A stretch of 64,000 bases of DNA from Strigomonas culicis (Eukaryota > Euglenozoa > Kinetoplastea > Trypanosomatida > Trypanosomatidae). The stretch lies in assembly GCA_000482145.1 (NCBI GenBank), contig AUXH01000006.1, positions 1 to 64,000 of the forward strand. Reading direction: 5' to 3'. Below, one piece after another: positions 1 to 11,600 of the stretch; the first letter of the stretch is position 1, and every line of letters begins with the position of its first letter. The translations under genes were made by a program, and so were the position numbers. A model generated the notes under the pieces. That model saw only the letters and a list, made by a program, of their open reading frames with translations. It was not told the origin of the DNA and did no database searches.

Positions 1-1480
1 AGTCGAACACGCACGCCGAGCAGTGGTCCGCCGTGCAGCCCTTCGCCACGCACGTCGTGCTGTTCAGCTTGTAGCCAGCATCGCACTGCGTGCACTGCGT
101 CGATGACATGGAGATGCAGGTCGTGCAGTGCGCCACGTCGCACGTCACCTCCGTGTTGTTCGCGTTGTAGTTCACGTAGTACGAGACGGGGTCCATCACC
201 TGTGTGCAGTAGGGGCCGTAGGAGCCGCTGGGGCAGTTGCACTTGGCGCGCTTCCACGTGTCCAGCTGCTCCCACGAGGCGTTCGAGAAGCCGGAGCGCG
301 CGCAGAACACGGAGGAGGCAGACCCAACCGTTTCTTTGTAGTTCGCCGTCCCCGACGTCTCCTGCACCATGCTGTACGGGGTCAGGAAGTAGTTCGTGTT
401 GAAATAGTTCGCGGTCAGGTCAGCGACGGAAGTCATGAGCGTGCCACTCAACGTGATGTTCCCCATCCAGACGGTGTTACTGCCGGACGTTTTGGGTAAG
501 CTCAGTGATGTTGTGCCCATGGAGACCACATTGATGTGCATGAAAGAAAAGTAGCCCGTGCCTATCAGTCTCGGTACAACAGTGTTGGAGGTCAGAAGCG
601 TGCTATCCGTCGTGATGCCGTAGAGCACCACGTTTCCGCTACTAGAGAACTCAAACGACACGGACCCCAACGCCCCGATGAAGGGCTGGCCGCCCGTGGA
701 CGTGCAGTTCGAGATGCGCACCACACCGCTGTACGCCCCGGTCAGGAAGGACACCGTGTTCTCACTGCGCAGAAACTCGCCCGTGCAATCCGTGCACGTT
801 GCGACGTCAATCGCCAGCAGCCCGTTGTAGATATCCAAGCAGTGGACGCTACCAGTCGTGCAGATCGGCAGCACATGATGCAGTATGTGCGCCGCATACG
901 TGGCGTACGTGTTCACCATGTACAGACCGCTGTACGTCTGGAACAGCTGCCGCAACTTCCCGCCCATGCAGAGCACAGCACCACCAGCGCCACCATCGTT
1001 CCACGTCGCGGTCGTCTCCAGCACGTACACCATCACGTGGTTCTCCAGCACAAGGTTGCGGAAGTCGTACAGGGGGGTCGTGCGCTGCATCGTGGCCGTC
1101 GTGTACGAGATCATCATGGTCGAGTAGGGCGGGAAGTACCCCGTGAGGAGGATGGAGGCGTTCGCCACCGTCGTCTGCGCCATCGTCAGGTTGAACAGCG
1201 GGATGGACGTGCTGGAGACGGAGCTCAAGAAGGCGCTGAAGCCAATGCCGCCGCCCTTGATCGTGCACTCCGTCACGTAGTTGAGGGACTGGTCCGAGGA
1301 CGTGGTCATCGTGCTCACGTTGTACAACACGTCATCCACCGTCTGGTCGGCCAATGTAAAGCTGCCGGTGATGGGATTCACCGTCGTTGCGCTCGTGGGA
1401 CACACGGCCAGCAGCAGCGCCGCGCACGCGACGAGCGCGCAGAGCGGCGTGCGCGGCAACAGCTGGCGCCAGCACCTCAT
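1..1480 (-). CDS. Surface protein of a multicopy family, cysteine-rich C-terminal part begins (3' end beyond left edge)
   Basis: The frame is open from an ATG at 1480 to the left edge with no stop, so the C-terminus is missing. The product starts with a signal peptide (hydrophobic stretch after about residue 10, ending near PTSA) and then matches the intact gene at 3354-5120 along its whole ectodomain, sharing blocks such as NPITGSFTL, YTTATMQ and CNCPSGSYGPYC. After that block it departs from the 3354-5120 gene: in place of a transmembrane segment it enters CxxC-type repeats (for example CTTC, CTQC, CSAC), like those of the pseudogene at 6457-8106. The protein is secretory, probably displayed at the cell surface and N-glycosylated (many NxS/T). 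It resembles large multicopy kinetoplastid surface families such as T. cruzi DGF-1, but that link is only a recollection. The exact function is unknown. Confidence 0.8.
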   Translation of the reverse strand, partial: MRCWRQLLPRTPLCALVACAALLLAVCPTSATTVNPITGSFTLADQTVDDVLYNVSTMTTSSDQSLNYVTECTIKGGGIGFSAFLSSVSSTSIPLFNLTMAQTTVANASILLTGYFPPYSTMMISYTTATMQRTTPLYDFRNLVLENHVMVYVLETTATWNDGGAGGAVLCMGGKLRQLFQTYSGLYMVNTYATYAAHILHHVLPICTTGSVHCLDIYNGLLAIDVATCTDCTGEFLRSENTVSFLTGAYSGVVRISNCTSTGGQPFIGALGSVSFEFSSSGNVVLYGITTDSTLLTSNTVVPRLIGTGYFSFMHINVVSMGTTSLSLPKTSGSNTVWMGNITLSGTLMTSVADLTANYFNTNYFLTPYSMVQETSGTANYKETVGSASSVFCARSGFSNASWEQLDTWKRAKCNCPSGSYGPYCTQVMDPVSYYVNYNANNTEVTCDVAHCTTCISMSSTQCTQCDAGYKLNSTTCVAKGCTADHCSACVFD

Positions 1481-2675
1481 TGCGGTGGAAACTGGTCTTG
1501 CTTGCTTGTGATGTGGGTGAGCACCGCGTCGGTCGGTGCTGTGATTCCCGTCGGTTACGGGTGGAAAGAAAAGAAAAGAAAAAAGGTAAACTAAAAGCAA
1601 GTGTTTATAATAATCCTATATACAATAAACGAAAACGGAAAAATAGAAAAATACTTGAAGCGTGTTATGTAGAGAAGAGGAGTGTATTCAGGAGACACAA
1701 GTTTGTGCATGTATAGCAAACAGACTGTTTGGCTATTAACAAGTTCTTTTCTTTTCGTTTCATATGTTACACTCTAACCCGCTGGTTTTACAGAAACAAA
1801 CATTTTGCACAATGACGATCCCGGAGAAACCCTCACCGCTAGTTGCGCCTGCACATGGAGGCCCCTCCAGGATGAAACCATTTCAACAAACGCAGCAAAG
1901 CAAGAGAAAAAGGAGCTATTCCCTACCATTTGCTTTTTTGAAGCTCTCTGATAACGCGTGCGTCCATCACACAGTCCTACACAGGAACTGAATCGCAGGT
2001 GCCTGTCAGACAAGAAGGAGAGAAGCTTGACCAGCACTTCATACATGTCCGTTGCAGAGAAATAAAATCCTGAATCAACAGAAAGAAGGGAAAAATGGTA
2101 CCCCAGTAACAGGAGATGTGTGGTGCATACCTACAAGAGTAAAAAAGTGATGGGCGTACACTGGGTGCACGTTCCGTTATAGGCCATTATGCATCGCTAA
2201 CAGTGTGTATAAAACAAATGAATAGAGAGTAACATCAAGTATAGAGTATTACGAAATTGTTAGAAATACTTGAACGGAACTTGAATGCAAAAAAAAAAAA
2301 GGAAACATAATAATTTAAAAAAGGCGGAAAAGGGGGTATTTTCTCGAATACAGCGCGCGCATACGAGTTTATTAGATTATTACTAAGAAAAAGGTAGGCA
2401 GTCTTTTACCAGAGAGAGGGGGAAAAGTGCAAAAGAATTGCATAGTTGTATAACATAAAAAGAGAGTAATCTCTCGGCCTGTTTTACGGCATGGATCAAA
2501 ACTGCCCATCATGGAAATTCTTATACTGTATCGCGTTGGAAGAATGAAAGCTTCCGTTGAGTACGGTGCCGCTGGACTGACGCATGAAGCTGCCTCTCGG
2601 ATCCACATCTTGCCTATGCATACCCTCGCCTGATTGAAGTGGACTCTGACTGTAGGATGGGAGGCGGTTCTGTGA
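1481..2675. other. Intergenic spacer, no supported gene
   Basis: AT-rich spacer between the edge-cut surface gene and the surface-gene relic at 2676-2936. A 90-codon ATG frame on the minus strand (1774-2046) has no recognisable domain or compositional support. The part just right of 1480 loosely resembles the 5' flank of the paralogue at 3354-5120, as expected for duplicated genes. Confidence 0.5.
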
Positions 2676-2936
2676 CTACGTGGGAACGCCATTGCCAAAC
2701 GACATGGAGCCCTGTGAGCCCTTCCCGCTGCACATAGATCCAGCTCTGCAGCTCAGTAGGGCAGAAGCGTACAATTGACTGTTGGCATCATTGTTGGAAA
2801 TGGACTGATCTTCTTGCTTCTTTCGGCAGCAGCAGTAGCACGCAGTAATTACCACAATCAGCAGGACGAGTACACCGCAAATGGGACCCAGTTGGTTGAA
2901 GTTCAACGCCACAGGGGGTCTGTCCTCATAAGAAAT
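2676..2936 (-). pseudogene. Relic of the surface-protein family: transmembrane and tail fragment only
   Basis: The frame runs from just after a TGA at 2937-2939 to a stop at 2676 and contains a single strong membrane segment beginning LGPICGVLVLLIVVITACYC, followed by basic and cysteine residues and a short serine/glycine-rich tail. This matches the segment starting VGPICFVLVVLLVLLF of the intact surface protein at 3354-5120. There is no ATG ahead of the membrane segment (only a GTG) and no ectodomain, so this is most simply the 3' remnant of a deleted family member. A small independent tail-anchored protein is less likely. Confidence 0.6.
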
Positions 2937-3353
2937 TCAACTCGTATTTGTCTGCCGCTAGAGAACGAACAAAGAATAGAATCATATGAGGGAGAAGAAC
3001 TCGTGCGTTGTTACATATTTAATAGTATCACAAAAAGTCATACACGTGTGCCTATTGTACACGCTTTAGCCATCATCAGTCTATCGCCAAAAAAAAAGGT
3101 ATTGAAGTACATGAACCAGAAAAAAAAGTAATAAAAAAATATAGAAGAAACGACATGGGGGACTGCAAACGTGACACAATTTACGGTCACTCGTTCTTTC
3201 TTTCAAACTGTATAGAACAGGGGGAAAACAATGGTATCCATAAATCATTTACGTAGACTGATGTACAGAAATCAAAAGTGGAAATACAGAAATCTTGATG
3301 AGCGTACAGAAGTAAGAGATACAAAAAAAAAGTGTAGAAAGAAAAAAAAATGA
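2937..3353. other. Intergenic spacer, no supported gene
   Basis: AT-rich spacer between the intact surface gene and the relic downstream of it. The sense (minus) strand has several T-rich tracts (poly-A on the plus strand near 3090 and 3120-3140) that could serve mRNA processing. No coding signal was seen. Confidence 0.5.
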
Positions 3354-5120
3354 TCATGATTGTGTACAAACAGGTGTATCACACGCAACGTCCTCTTCGA
3401 CGTCTCCACTCTGGACCGGTGTGATGGAGCGGGGCCTGTCTTTCACGGAGGGACTGATCGATTTGCGTACACCTTCACGCGCCTCAAAGGGATTTCCGCT
3501 GTAGTACAAGTAGGACTTGTCCCACGTAGTCAGGGCACACGCAGCGTCCAGTGAGTAGCTCAGTTCGACGGACGGGAACATTTCGCTGCTCTCTTCCATC
3601 TCGTAAACGGGTTGCTCGAGTTTAACCGTCCTTCTCGACGGGCAGCAGACAAAGAGCAGCACCAGCAGTACGACAAGTACGAAGCAAATGGGACCCACAA
3701 TGGCGCCAGCAAGTGCCCCACCTCTCAGCCCAACGTTCTCCTTTTTACTGTTGTCGTTGCTGCTGCTGCTGCTGCTATCACTCCCTGCCTCCGTGTACGT
3801 TGCATTGTAGTCCAAATAGTACACGATGGGATCCTTGATCTGCATGCAGTAGGGCCCGTAGGTACCACTGATACAGTTGCACTTCGCGCGCTTCCAAGCG
3901 CCCAGGTTCTCCCACGAAGCACTCGAGAAGCCTGGACGCGCGCACAGAACAGAGGAAGGCGACCCGACTGTTTCCGTATAGCCAGGGGTTCCGTGTGTGG
4001 CCATTACAGTGCCGTACGAGTCCAAGAAGTAATCCGTGACGATATTCCTCGAGAGCAGATCGGAGATGGAGGTCATGAGCGTACCACTCAAGGTAATGTT
4101 GCCCATCCACACAGTATTCTCGCTGTAGGAGATGTTGGGGAAGATAGCCGATGCAGCAGTGACGGACACAGCATTGATGTGTATGAAGGAGAGGAAGCCC
4201 GTACCTGCCACGCCCGGCCGATCCGTGCCAGAGGCCACAAAGGTACTGTCCACTGTAATATCGTAAAACATAAGGTTGCCCCACAGAGCCACTTCGAAGG
4301 AAACAGCCCCCGCCGCGCCTATGAAAGGCTGGCCGCCGGTGGAGGTGCAGTTCGAGAAGCGCACGGCCCCATTAGCCGCCGCCGTCATAAAAGCGCGCGT
4401 GTGCTCACTTCGCAGAAACTCGCCGGTGCAGTCGGTGCATTTCGCGACATCAATCGCGAACAGGCCGTAGTGAATACTCAAACACACCCCGCCGCTGGTG
4501 CACTGGGGCGCCACATGATGCAGCACGTGCGCGGCGTACTTGGCGTACGTGCTCACCATGTAGAGCCCACTGTACCGCTGGAAGAGCTGTTGCGCGGTAC
4601 CGCCCATGAGGAGCACGGCACCACCCGTGCCGCCCTTCGTCCACGTCGCCGTCGTCCCGTATATGTAGACGATGACACGGTCTTCGGGCACAAGACTGCG
4701 AAAGTCATAGAGCGGAGTTGTGCCCTGCATGGTGGCAGTCGTGTACGAGATCACGAAGTTCGAATAAGGAGGGAAGTATCCAGTGACGAAGAGGGAGGCG
4801 TCGGTCACCGTGGTCTGGGCCATCGTTAGGTTGAAAAGAGGAGTCAAGCTTTCCATCATGGAAGACGAGAAACCACTGAAGCCAAGACCGCCGCCTTTGA
4901 TGGTACAGCCGGTGATGTAGTTGATCGATTTGTCGGAGTTGTTCGTCATGGTGCTCACATTGTACTGGATATCGTCAATCACCTCATTGGTCAAGGTGAA
5001 GCTGCCCGTGATGGGTCGTATGGTTTTGGCGCTTGTGGGAGACATAGTGAACAGTAGTATTGCGCACGCAAGGAGTGCATAAAGCATCTTGAATGGCAGC
5101 TGTGAAAAAGAAAAATTCAT
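3354..5120 (-). CDS. Type I membrane surface protein, 588 aa
   Basis: Intact member of the local surface family. The ATG at 5120 was chosen because the next 25 residues align with the start of the paralogue at 1480; the frame is open further upstream only through a TTG. Features in order: signal peptide (residues ~1-31); a long ectodomain rich in NxS/T sites and aligned repeats such as TTATMQGTTPLYDF; a cysteine-bearing module near CNCISGTYGPYC; a serine-rich linker; one membrane segment (~471-493, core FVLVVLLVLLFVCC); and a ~95-residue cytoplasmic tail with tyrosine and acidic motifs. The tail distinguishes it from the two paralogues with cysteine-rich C-termini. It is probably a cell-surface or endosomal glycoprotein with unknown ligand. 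Confidence 0.8.
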   Translation of the reverse strand: MNFSFSQLPFKMLYALLACAILLFTMSPTSAKTIRPITGSFTLTNEVIDDIQYNVSTMTNNSDKSINYITGCTIKGGGLGFSGFSSSMMESLTPLFNLTMAQTTVTDASLFVTGYFPPYSNFVISYTTATMQGTTPLYDFRSLVPEDRVIVYIYGTTATWTKGGTGGAVLLMGGTAQQLFQRYSGLYMVSTYAKYAAHVLHHVAPQCTSGGVCLSIHYGLFAIDVAKCTDCTGEFLRSEHTRAFMTAAANGAVRFSNCTSTGGQPFIGAAGAVSFEVALWGNLMFYDITVDSTFVASGTDRPGVAGTGFLSFIHINAVSVTAASAIFPNISYSENTVWMGNITLSGTLMTSISDLLSRNIVTDYFLDSYGTVMATHGTPGYTETVGSPSSVLCARPGFSSASWENLGAWKRAKCNCISGTYGPYCMQIKDPIVYYLDYNATYTEAGSDSSSSSSNDNSKKENVGLRGGALAGAIVGPICFVLVVLLVLLFVCCPSRRTVKLEQPVYEMEESSEMFPSVELSYSLDAACALTTWDKSYLYYSGNPFEAREGVRKSISPSVKDRPRSITPVQSGDVEEDVACDTPVCTQS

Positions 5121-6456
5121 TTTGGTGGAGTTCCTCTCTTGCTCTGTAGTGTCTTCAAGCCAGTAAACAGAAAAAGAACTTATGGAGTGTGGATGGTAAA
5201 AAAAAAGTATTTTAAAAAGTGTTAAAACGAAAAACAAAGTAAAAAACTAGACAGTAGTGATGTAGAGAACGTGAAAGTTTACGCATGCATAAGAAGTGGG
5301 TCTATATTTCAGAGATTCCAGTGTTATGTACCTACAGATGTTCTACTTTACCGCCATGATACCATTGGATCAGTATTAAATGTAAACTATATTTGATAGC
5401 ATTTATAAGGGATCAAGATTCTGACTTGTTCCATAATCAGCAGAATAAAATCAAAGGCATTCCCCGCATGGAAAAGGTGGACTTACCTGTCTAACGTTTC
5501 GCACGACCAGTGTCGCTAGTGTCACCTATCCTATTAGCCGCGCACAACTCTCCACTGCACGCATCTGGCTCTTGAACAGTACTGGTATCAACACATCCTA
5601 CACTCTTCCCACCAGATTGCCGCGACTGTAGAACACACAGCCAACACAAAGAGGAACCGTTATCTTCTCTTTTTGAGAGCCATGTGTGCATCGTCACAAA
5701 TGACAAGAGCCTACAGGAACCACGCTCAATCTGGCACGGAAAAATACACTTCCTTAGGATAGAACGGGCAGCTTGATTACGCACCATGGCCCTCACGTTC
5801 ATGTAAATTGTAAATGTTATCGCAGAAAATGTCTACAAGCACTCTTCGAAGACTGCTACAAGCACAGTGAACAATTAAAAGAAGAGAGCAAAGAAGAAAA
5901 AAAGAAGAGATACTAAACGGTATAGTTTCTGTGTTATACATATCTACTATCGCCAACGCGAGCGAAAGCCAACCCTGAAAAAAGCCCGAATAAATAACAA
6001 CAATCAAAATAATAATTAAAACAACAACATTTTGATCTTCAGTGGATGATAGTTAATCAAAAAGAATCATTTTGTATTGGACATTTTTATACGGGAAAAA
6101 CAAATAGCTTTAAGGAGTTTAAAAGGCAACTACGTATGAATAGAAATCAAATCGAAAACTAGAACAAATAAACAAGAAAAATGTAAAAACAAACTTTTTT
6201 TTTTTAATTATTAAATCAAAGAGAGAAAAGAAAAAAAGGAAGAAAAAACAAATGAAACAAAAAATAATTATATGAAATACAAAACATAAAACCGGTTAAA
6301 AAGAAATGAATGATAGAAACAAAACGCACATTAAATAAAAAAAAGGGTTGCATTGAATGTTGATCGAGCATCATTTATTTGAGCATCTACGATTATGTGA
6401 ACTTATTACGATTAGAAGATATAAAGACAGCAAAAAGAAATAAATATTCTTCTTTT
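5121..6456. other. Long AT-rich spacer, no supported gene
   Basis: About 1.3 kb between two surface-family members. The part from about 6000 to 6450 is extremely AT-rich, with homopolymer A and T runs. One 103-codon ATG frame on the minus strand (5491-5802) shows no domain, no signal sequence and no similarity to the neighbours, so it is not called. Confidence 0.5.
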
Positions 6457-8106
6457 TTACATTGAAATTGCTGTCAAAAGGACGCCAACAACAAATACAT
6501 TCAGGAGCAGTGTGGAATGCTTTACTGTCGCATCATTCCTCATAGTATTGTAGGCAGAAAAGGAGTCGCATGTATTCGCGGTGAGGTTGTAGTAATAGTA
6601 GTATTCGCATTCCTTGCAGCGGCTCAGGAAGCACGTCTCGCAGTGTGCAATGTTACACGAGCACGTGCTGAGAGTCAGCTCAGCTTCGCACTCAGCGCAC
6701 TTCCTCTCCGTCACGCACGTGCTGCAGACCACAAGACTGCACAGCCTCGTGCAGGAGCCGTCCGTCAGTGTGTAACCGGTAGAGCAGGCCGTGCAGCCAG
6801 AGCTCGCGCAGTACGCGCACTGGCCGTTCTTGTCCACAAGATACGCCTGGTCGGTGTGGCACTGCATGCAAAAGTCGGTCTTCGCGCAGAACGCGCAGTT
6901 TTCCACGCTGCACTTCACACGTGCTCCATTGTACAAGGAGTAACCCTCCCTGCACGCCACGCATGTGGTATTGATGTTCACGGTGGCGCAGTTCGCCACC
7001 GTGTTCTCCACGCACACCCCTTCCGTGTAGCTGTACTTCTTGCCATCGTCCGTTGGACAGTCGCCGCAGACGTTGGGCACGCAGCCCCACGTGGACGAAT
7101 ATAGCATGAAAACAGCGTCGCATACTGTGCACTTGTGCGCTTCGCCCCAGCAGCACTTGGGGCAGTTCTCCACAGCGCAGTCCACGGTTTCGTCCGTGCA
7201 GCCGGCGTAGTACAGCAGTGGGTCGCACACCGGTGAGCAATAGGGCGCGCAGTACCCGCTCTTGCACACGCACTTGGGCTGCGTCCAGGCGCTGGTGCTG
7301 CCCGAAGGTTCGGAAATGTGTTTGTATTAACTATGCCCGATGCGCTGGAGGAGATATGCATTAAAGTAAGCATCGTTCTGTTCTTCACTGGGCCAAAACC
7401 ACTCCCTCCATTGAAATCAAAAATAGGACCCGTGGTATTGATACCAGAGAAAACAATACTGCCGTACAAAGGACCAAATATAAAAGCTGATGAACCCTTG
7501 GAAGCATAAAAGGCCTGACACCACGTTCCAGATGTGCGCAGCATTGTAGGCATCCGCACGGGTAACGTACACGGCGCTGTACGTTTGAGGAACCAAGGCC
7601 GTTGTTTTGCCAATCTGCAGCAGGTCACCGCCACTGCCAGACGCGGGCCATGAGACATTCGTGTCCACAATGTTGATGATCACGTGATTTTGCGGAACGA
7701 CGTCGGTGAGGATGAATAAAGGGGTCGTACCTGTCATTGTTCCCTCCGTGTTGGAGAAATAGAACTGCGAGTACGCGGTTGGACAGCCCTGCAGGGTGAT
7801 GGACGCGTCCGTCACAGCTGTGTTGGCCACCGAGAGGTTCACCGCGTAGACGGTGCTGGCCGGCACACTCGTAAAGCCGAGAAATGTCAGGCCACCGCCC
7901 GTCACCTCAGCGTCAGTAATGGTGACAATGGCAACGTTCGTAGCCCGGGTCATGTTGGGGTAGTTTTACGTGACGCCATCAAATTTGGATTCCCCCTTCG
8001 ACACAGTGAGAGACTCGGAAACGTAGCGCGTCTCAGCACACGATGGGGGAACAGCAAGTAGTAACAGTGCAAGTAGGGCAGCAAATGCAACGTGTAATAG
8101 CGACAT
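6457..8106 (-). pseudogene. Broken surface-protein gene with cysteine-rich, GPI-like C-terminus
   Basis: Translation from an ATG at 8106 gives a signal peptide (core LLALLLLAVPPSCA), then meets an in-frame TAA at 7966-7968 (codon 47). The same frame then carries the family ectodomain (GGGLTFLGF, TMTGTTPLF) to about 7530. Homology jumps to a second frame for about 70 codons (around SKGSSAFIFGPLYGSIVF) and to a third frame from about 7310 to the stop at 6457. Compared with the intact paralogue, roughly 40 and 75 codons are missing at the two jumps, so both are deletions that also break the frame. The last 270 codons encode dense CxxC repeats and end in a hydrophobic tail (LLLNVFVVGVLLTAISM) typical of a GPI-attachment signal. 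Confidence 0.75.
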
Positions 8107-8621
8107 GTTGCCCTGGCAAGCAAGTTAAAAGAGAACAAAAAAAGTTATATAACAATGAAAAGAACAAAACTGCAATAGAATAGAGAAACAGTAATCGAAA
8201 GAGAAGGAAAGAAAAACAAGATCTTTTTCTTGAAGGAAAGAAGAGTAAAGAGAAAAAAAATAAGAAGTGTAATACGGATGGTACACACATATACGATAAA
8301 ACGCGATACTTGAAAGGCTTTTTTTTCGGGGGGGGGGGGTAACATAAATGACATAGTAAATTGTCACAAACATCTCTGAATAAAACCAGAAAAATGATCC
8401 CCAGAAAGGGTGACATCCACTAGCAACATAACATACCCATGTGTGCAATGAGCAGTCCGTATTATCGCGCGTACACACGAAATCAGTTTCCCACTACCTC
8501 GCGATACACCATGTGTCCACAGACCTATCCACCCACCGCCGCCGTGCCATCATAAGAGAAGAGCACGGCAAAAAGCACCGCAGACAGGGCCTTGTCTGCA
8601 CCCCCACACCGGCTTGCGCAG
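8107..8621. other. Intergenic spacer with a G12 homopolymer
   Basis: The spacer is pyrimidine-rich on the sense (minus) strand. It contains T8 and then C followed by G12 on the plus strand (about 8319-8339), which reads as C12-G-A8 on the transcribed-sense strand. Short minus-strand frames overlapping this tract are low-complexity phenylalanine/serine/leucine strings and are not credible proteins. Confidence 0.5.
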
Positions 8622-11600
8622 TTAGGAAAGAGCCGCTTGATTACGTCTGTGCGTAGTCGACAACAAGTGATCTTGGTACTTGGAAACAGGAACGTAGACA
8701 CGACAAACGCGACACATGACAGTTTGCTTCAGTTCCTTCGCTTCTGCTTGTGTGGAATCCTCCTGTAACTGCTGCTGCTGCCGCTGCTGTGGAACACCTT
8801 TTCGAGGACGCCCGCGACCCCGTTTCACCACCGGCTCGCTGTCTTTGGCTGTGCTGCCGCGTTTACGGCCCCGCCGCCGTCGTGGCAGGTGCCGCGGGGG
8901 CACTTTCCCATCACTCAGCACCTGCAGGCTCTCCATGCGCTCGTGCTTGTGGGGGTAGCCGGGAAAGTGGATGTCCAGATACTTTTGAAACGCCGGGTTC
9001 GACTTGACGTCCCGAACGAGACTCTTGAACTGCGTGTACGAGTCCGTCATGAAGGTGCGCTGCCCCTTGCGCAGTTTGCCCGATTTGGTTCGCAGCTTGC
9101 GCCACTTGAGTCCGTAGGTGCTGGAGATGCGATCCATGTCCACCTGCTTGGAGGGAGCCAGCGTCAGCGCGCCGCGCGCGTCCGACTGGTTGACATGCAT
9201 CAGGCACCCGCAGAGGCGCTCCAATGGCGTCGCATCCAGTCCAATATAGCCACCCTTGTGGATGTCCAGCGGCGGCACTCTCCCAAACCGGGCCAAGTAG
9301 TCCTCGAGCGTCTGCATGCACTCCCTCCACGGGTAGGGGCCGTGCAGCCCATACTGCTTCCACTTGGGGAGCGACTCGAGGTCTCGCACTTGATAAACCT
9401 GCAGGTAGGAGTGGTCGCCGTTCATGTAGGCCTCATAGCCCTTGCGGATGTACCGGTAGAAGAGGTTGAGCGAGATGGAGTTGTTCCCCACCACCCACGC
9501 GTCGTTTGTTTTGGGGTAGCGGTTGCACTCGAGCACGATGCGGCGCACCTCGGAGAAGATGGGCTTCCACGGCATTCGCGCGGCTCGGTGCAGACGGTCC
9601 ACGTTCTGTGTGGAATAGCGCACGCCGCGTCGGACGGCGGGCAGCACAAAGTCACGAATTTGGTTGCTCGACAGTCGCATGCTACGCACACCGACCACGC
9701 TAAAGTCATAGTCCACCTTATCCGGATCAATCATGTACTCGAACAGTTTCGGGTCCTCGTCCATGAGCGCATCCGTGAAGGGCACCAGGGTGGAGAAGTT
9801 TTTGAGGTTGATCGGATCGTCTTCCGCCACCGTCGGGTCGAAGACCGCAGGCAGAAATACAAATGACTTGGGCTTATGCGGTACCTTGTTCAAGGGGCGG
9901 CAAATACTCTGAATAATGTCCCGGGCACTGTACCGAGGGGCGGCAAAGAAGACCGCATTCAGGTCGGGAATCTCCACGCCCTCCTGGAACAGTCGCACGT
10001 TGAAGAGAATGGCGCGAGCGCTCTCCGTGAACTGGCGCAGCGCCTGCAGGACATGGGTGCCACCCATCCGCGAGTGGGCCACCAGCACCGTAAACGCATC
10101 CACGTCCGCTGGGAGCTTCGCCTTGACCATGTTGTCGTAGAGCTCCTCCGCGTGCTTGATGTTCCGGCAGAAGACGAGCATTTTATCCACGATACGCATC
10201 GCCTCAAAAAAGTACAGGTTCATGTCGTCCAGCGACGGCCCCAGCACAATGCGGACCGTGAAGGGATTCACGTAGCCTGCGTCGATGCCCTCACGGAGGT
10301 AGTAACGGTATGCAATGCTGCCGAAGAGAGCCTCGTTACTCATCTTGAGCGGCGTGTCATACGTGGGTGTCGCCGTGAGAAACAACCGCTTCTCATTAAA
10401 CTGTGGAGGCTGCAGTAGGATGGTGTTAAATGCCGTTACCTCGGAACTGCCGCAGACACGGTGACACTCATCAAAGATGATGAACGAGAAGACCTGCAAC
10501 TCCTTTAGGAGCGGCGAGGAGTGGTACGTCGAGAGAACCACCCCATGCGGGTTGTTCGCCAGAAAGCCACGAATCATCAAGAAGTCGGTCGTCATGGTCA
10601 ATATATGATCGTGATCCAGAAAGACGGGCTGCGGATCGGATCCGATGAGCAGCGTGGGCACGTCCTGCAAGCCGTAGTCAAAGAGCTTCTTGGCGGTTTG
10701 CCGCAGTAACGTCAGACCAGGCACCAGGTAGAGCACCTTGGCGGACCTCTCACGTGCAAGCAGATCCTTCAGAATCATGAAGGCCACCGGTGTTTTACCG
10801 CAGCGACAGGCCATCTGGCAGATGGCTCTACCGGTCTTCCACAGCTCCGCCCGCACTCGGTGCACGGCGTCCTTTTGATACGGTCGCAATTTGTCCAGCC
10901 GGTACTCTTCGTCGTCGGCGAGAAGAAACGTGGAAGCAGACAACTCAGTCAGGTTTTCGTCCACCTCACTTGTCATGGCTCCTGTGCCGCGGTCCGCGTA
11001 GTAGGAATCCCCCGGAGGCGCACCACCATCTTCTGCCATTTGAGTCGCAACGGCTAGGTCTCGCTTCACAAGGTCTAGCGCAGGGAGGTACGATGTAATG
11101 GTCAACGCAACTTCGTTCTTCGGCGGGATGGAGCTCACCATAGTCGGGGACGCCTTAGTGTTCCCCCTCATAAGCGGTGAAGAAGGCGAAAGTGCCGAAT
11201 TCACGCTCGCCCCATCACCGCTTGGCGTCACGGCCTCACCCTCCACTACCGAAGGATGCACGTCGTCCGATTCGTTACCTTGATTTCTCTCATCCCCAGG
11301 AGAAGGTAGAGAGAATGCTGCGGCACCATCCGCCGGTATTCTCATGTCATGCTTCAAATAGTTTGGAAATCGCCGATGCACACAGTTGATGTTGAGCTTG
11401 CCTGCTACACGCAGTGCCATCCGTTCTACTTCTTCCTCCGAAGCACACACCAATTCGCGGTGAGCAACGCGCTTGTCGCTCATCAGATAGAGCACGGACT
11501 GCTCCAGCAGCAGCGCCTCTTTCGAACTCTCGCACTCAAACACGGCATAATAACTCCATTCGGGCGTAAAACACGTCTTAAATGACGCCATATCGAGCCG

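Noticed and set aside
849..1268. 139-codon minus-strand frame in the first kilobase
   Set aside because: A different frame inside the edge-cut surface gene, whose own frame is open and homologous to the paralogue.
536..1594. 352-codon open frame on the plus strand
   Set aside because: Antisense to the surface gene at 1-1480, with Arg/His-rich shadow composition.
1774..2046. 90-codon ATG frame in the spacer between surface genes
   Set aside because: No recognisable features, in AT-rich spacer. Chance frame is likely.
5491..5802. 103-codon ATG frame in the long spacer
   Set aside because: No domain, no signal, irregular composition and no similarity to neighbours.
7317..7970. Reassigned stop codon or programmed frameshift to rescue the broken surface gene
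   Set aside because: All other genes use TAA, TAG and TGA normally, and the two frame changes coincide with missing codons compared with the paralogue, which is ordinary pseudogene decay.
8319..8339. G12 run as a G-quadruplex or regulatory element
   Set aside because: A single homopolymer has no intervening loops. It more simply forms part of a pyrimidine-rich sense-strand tract.
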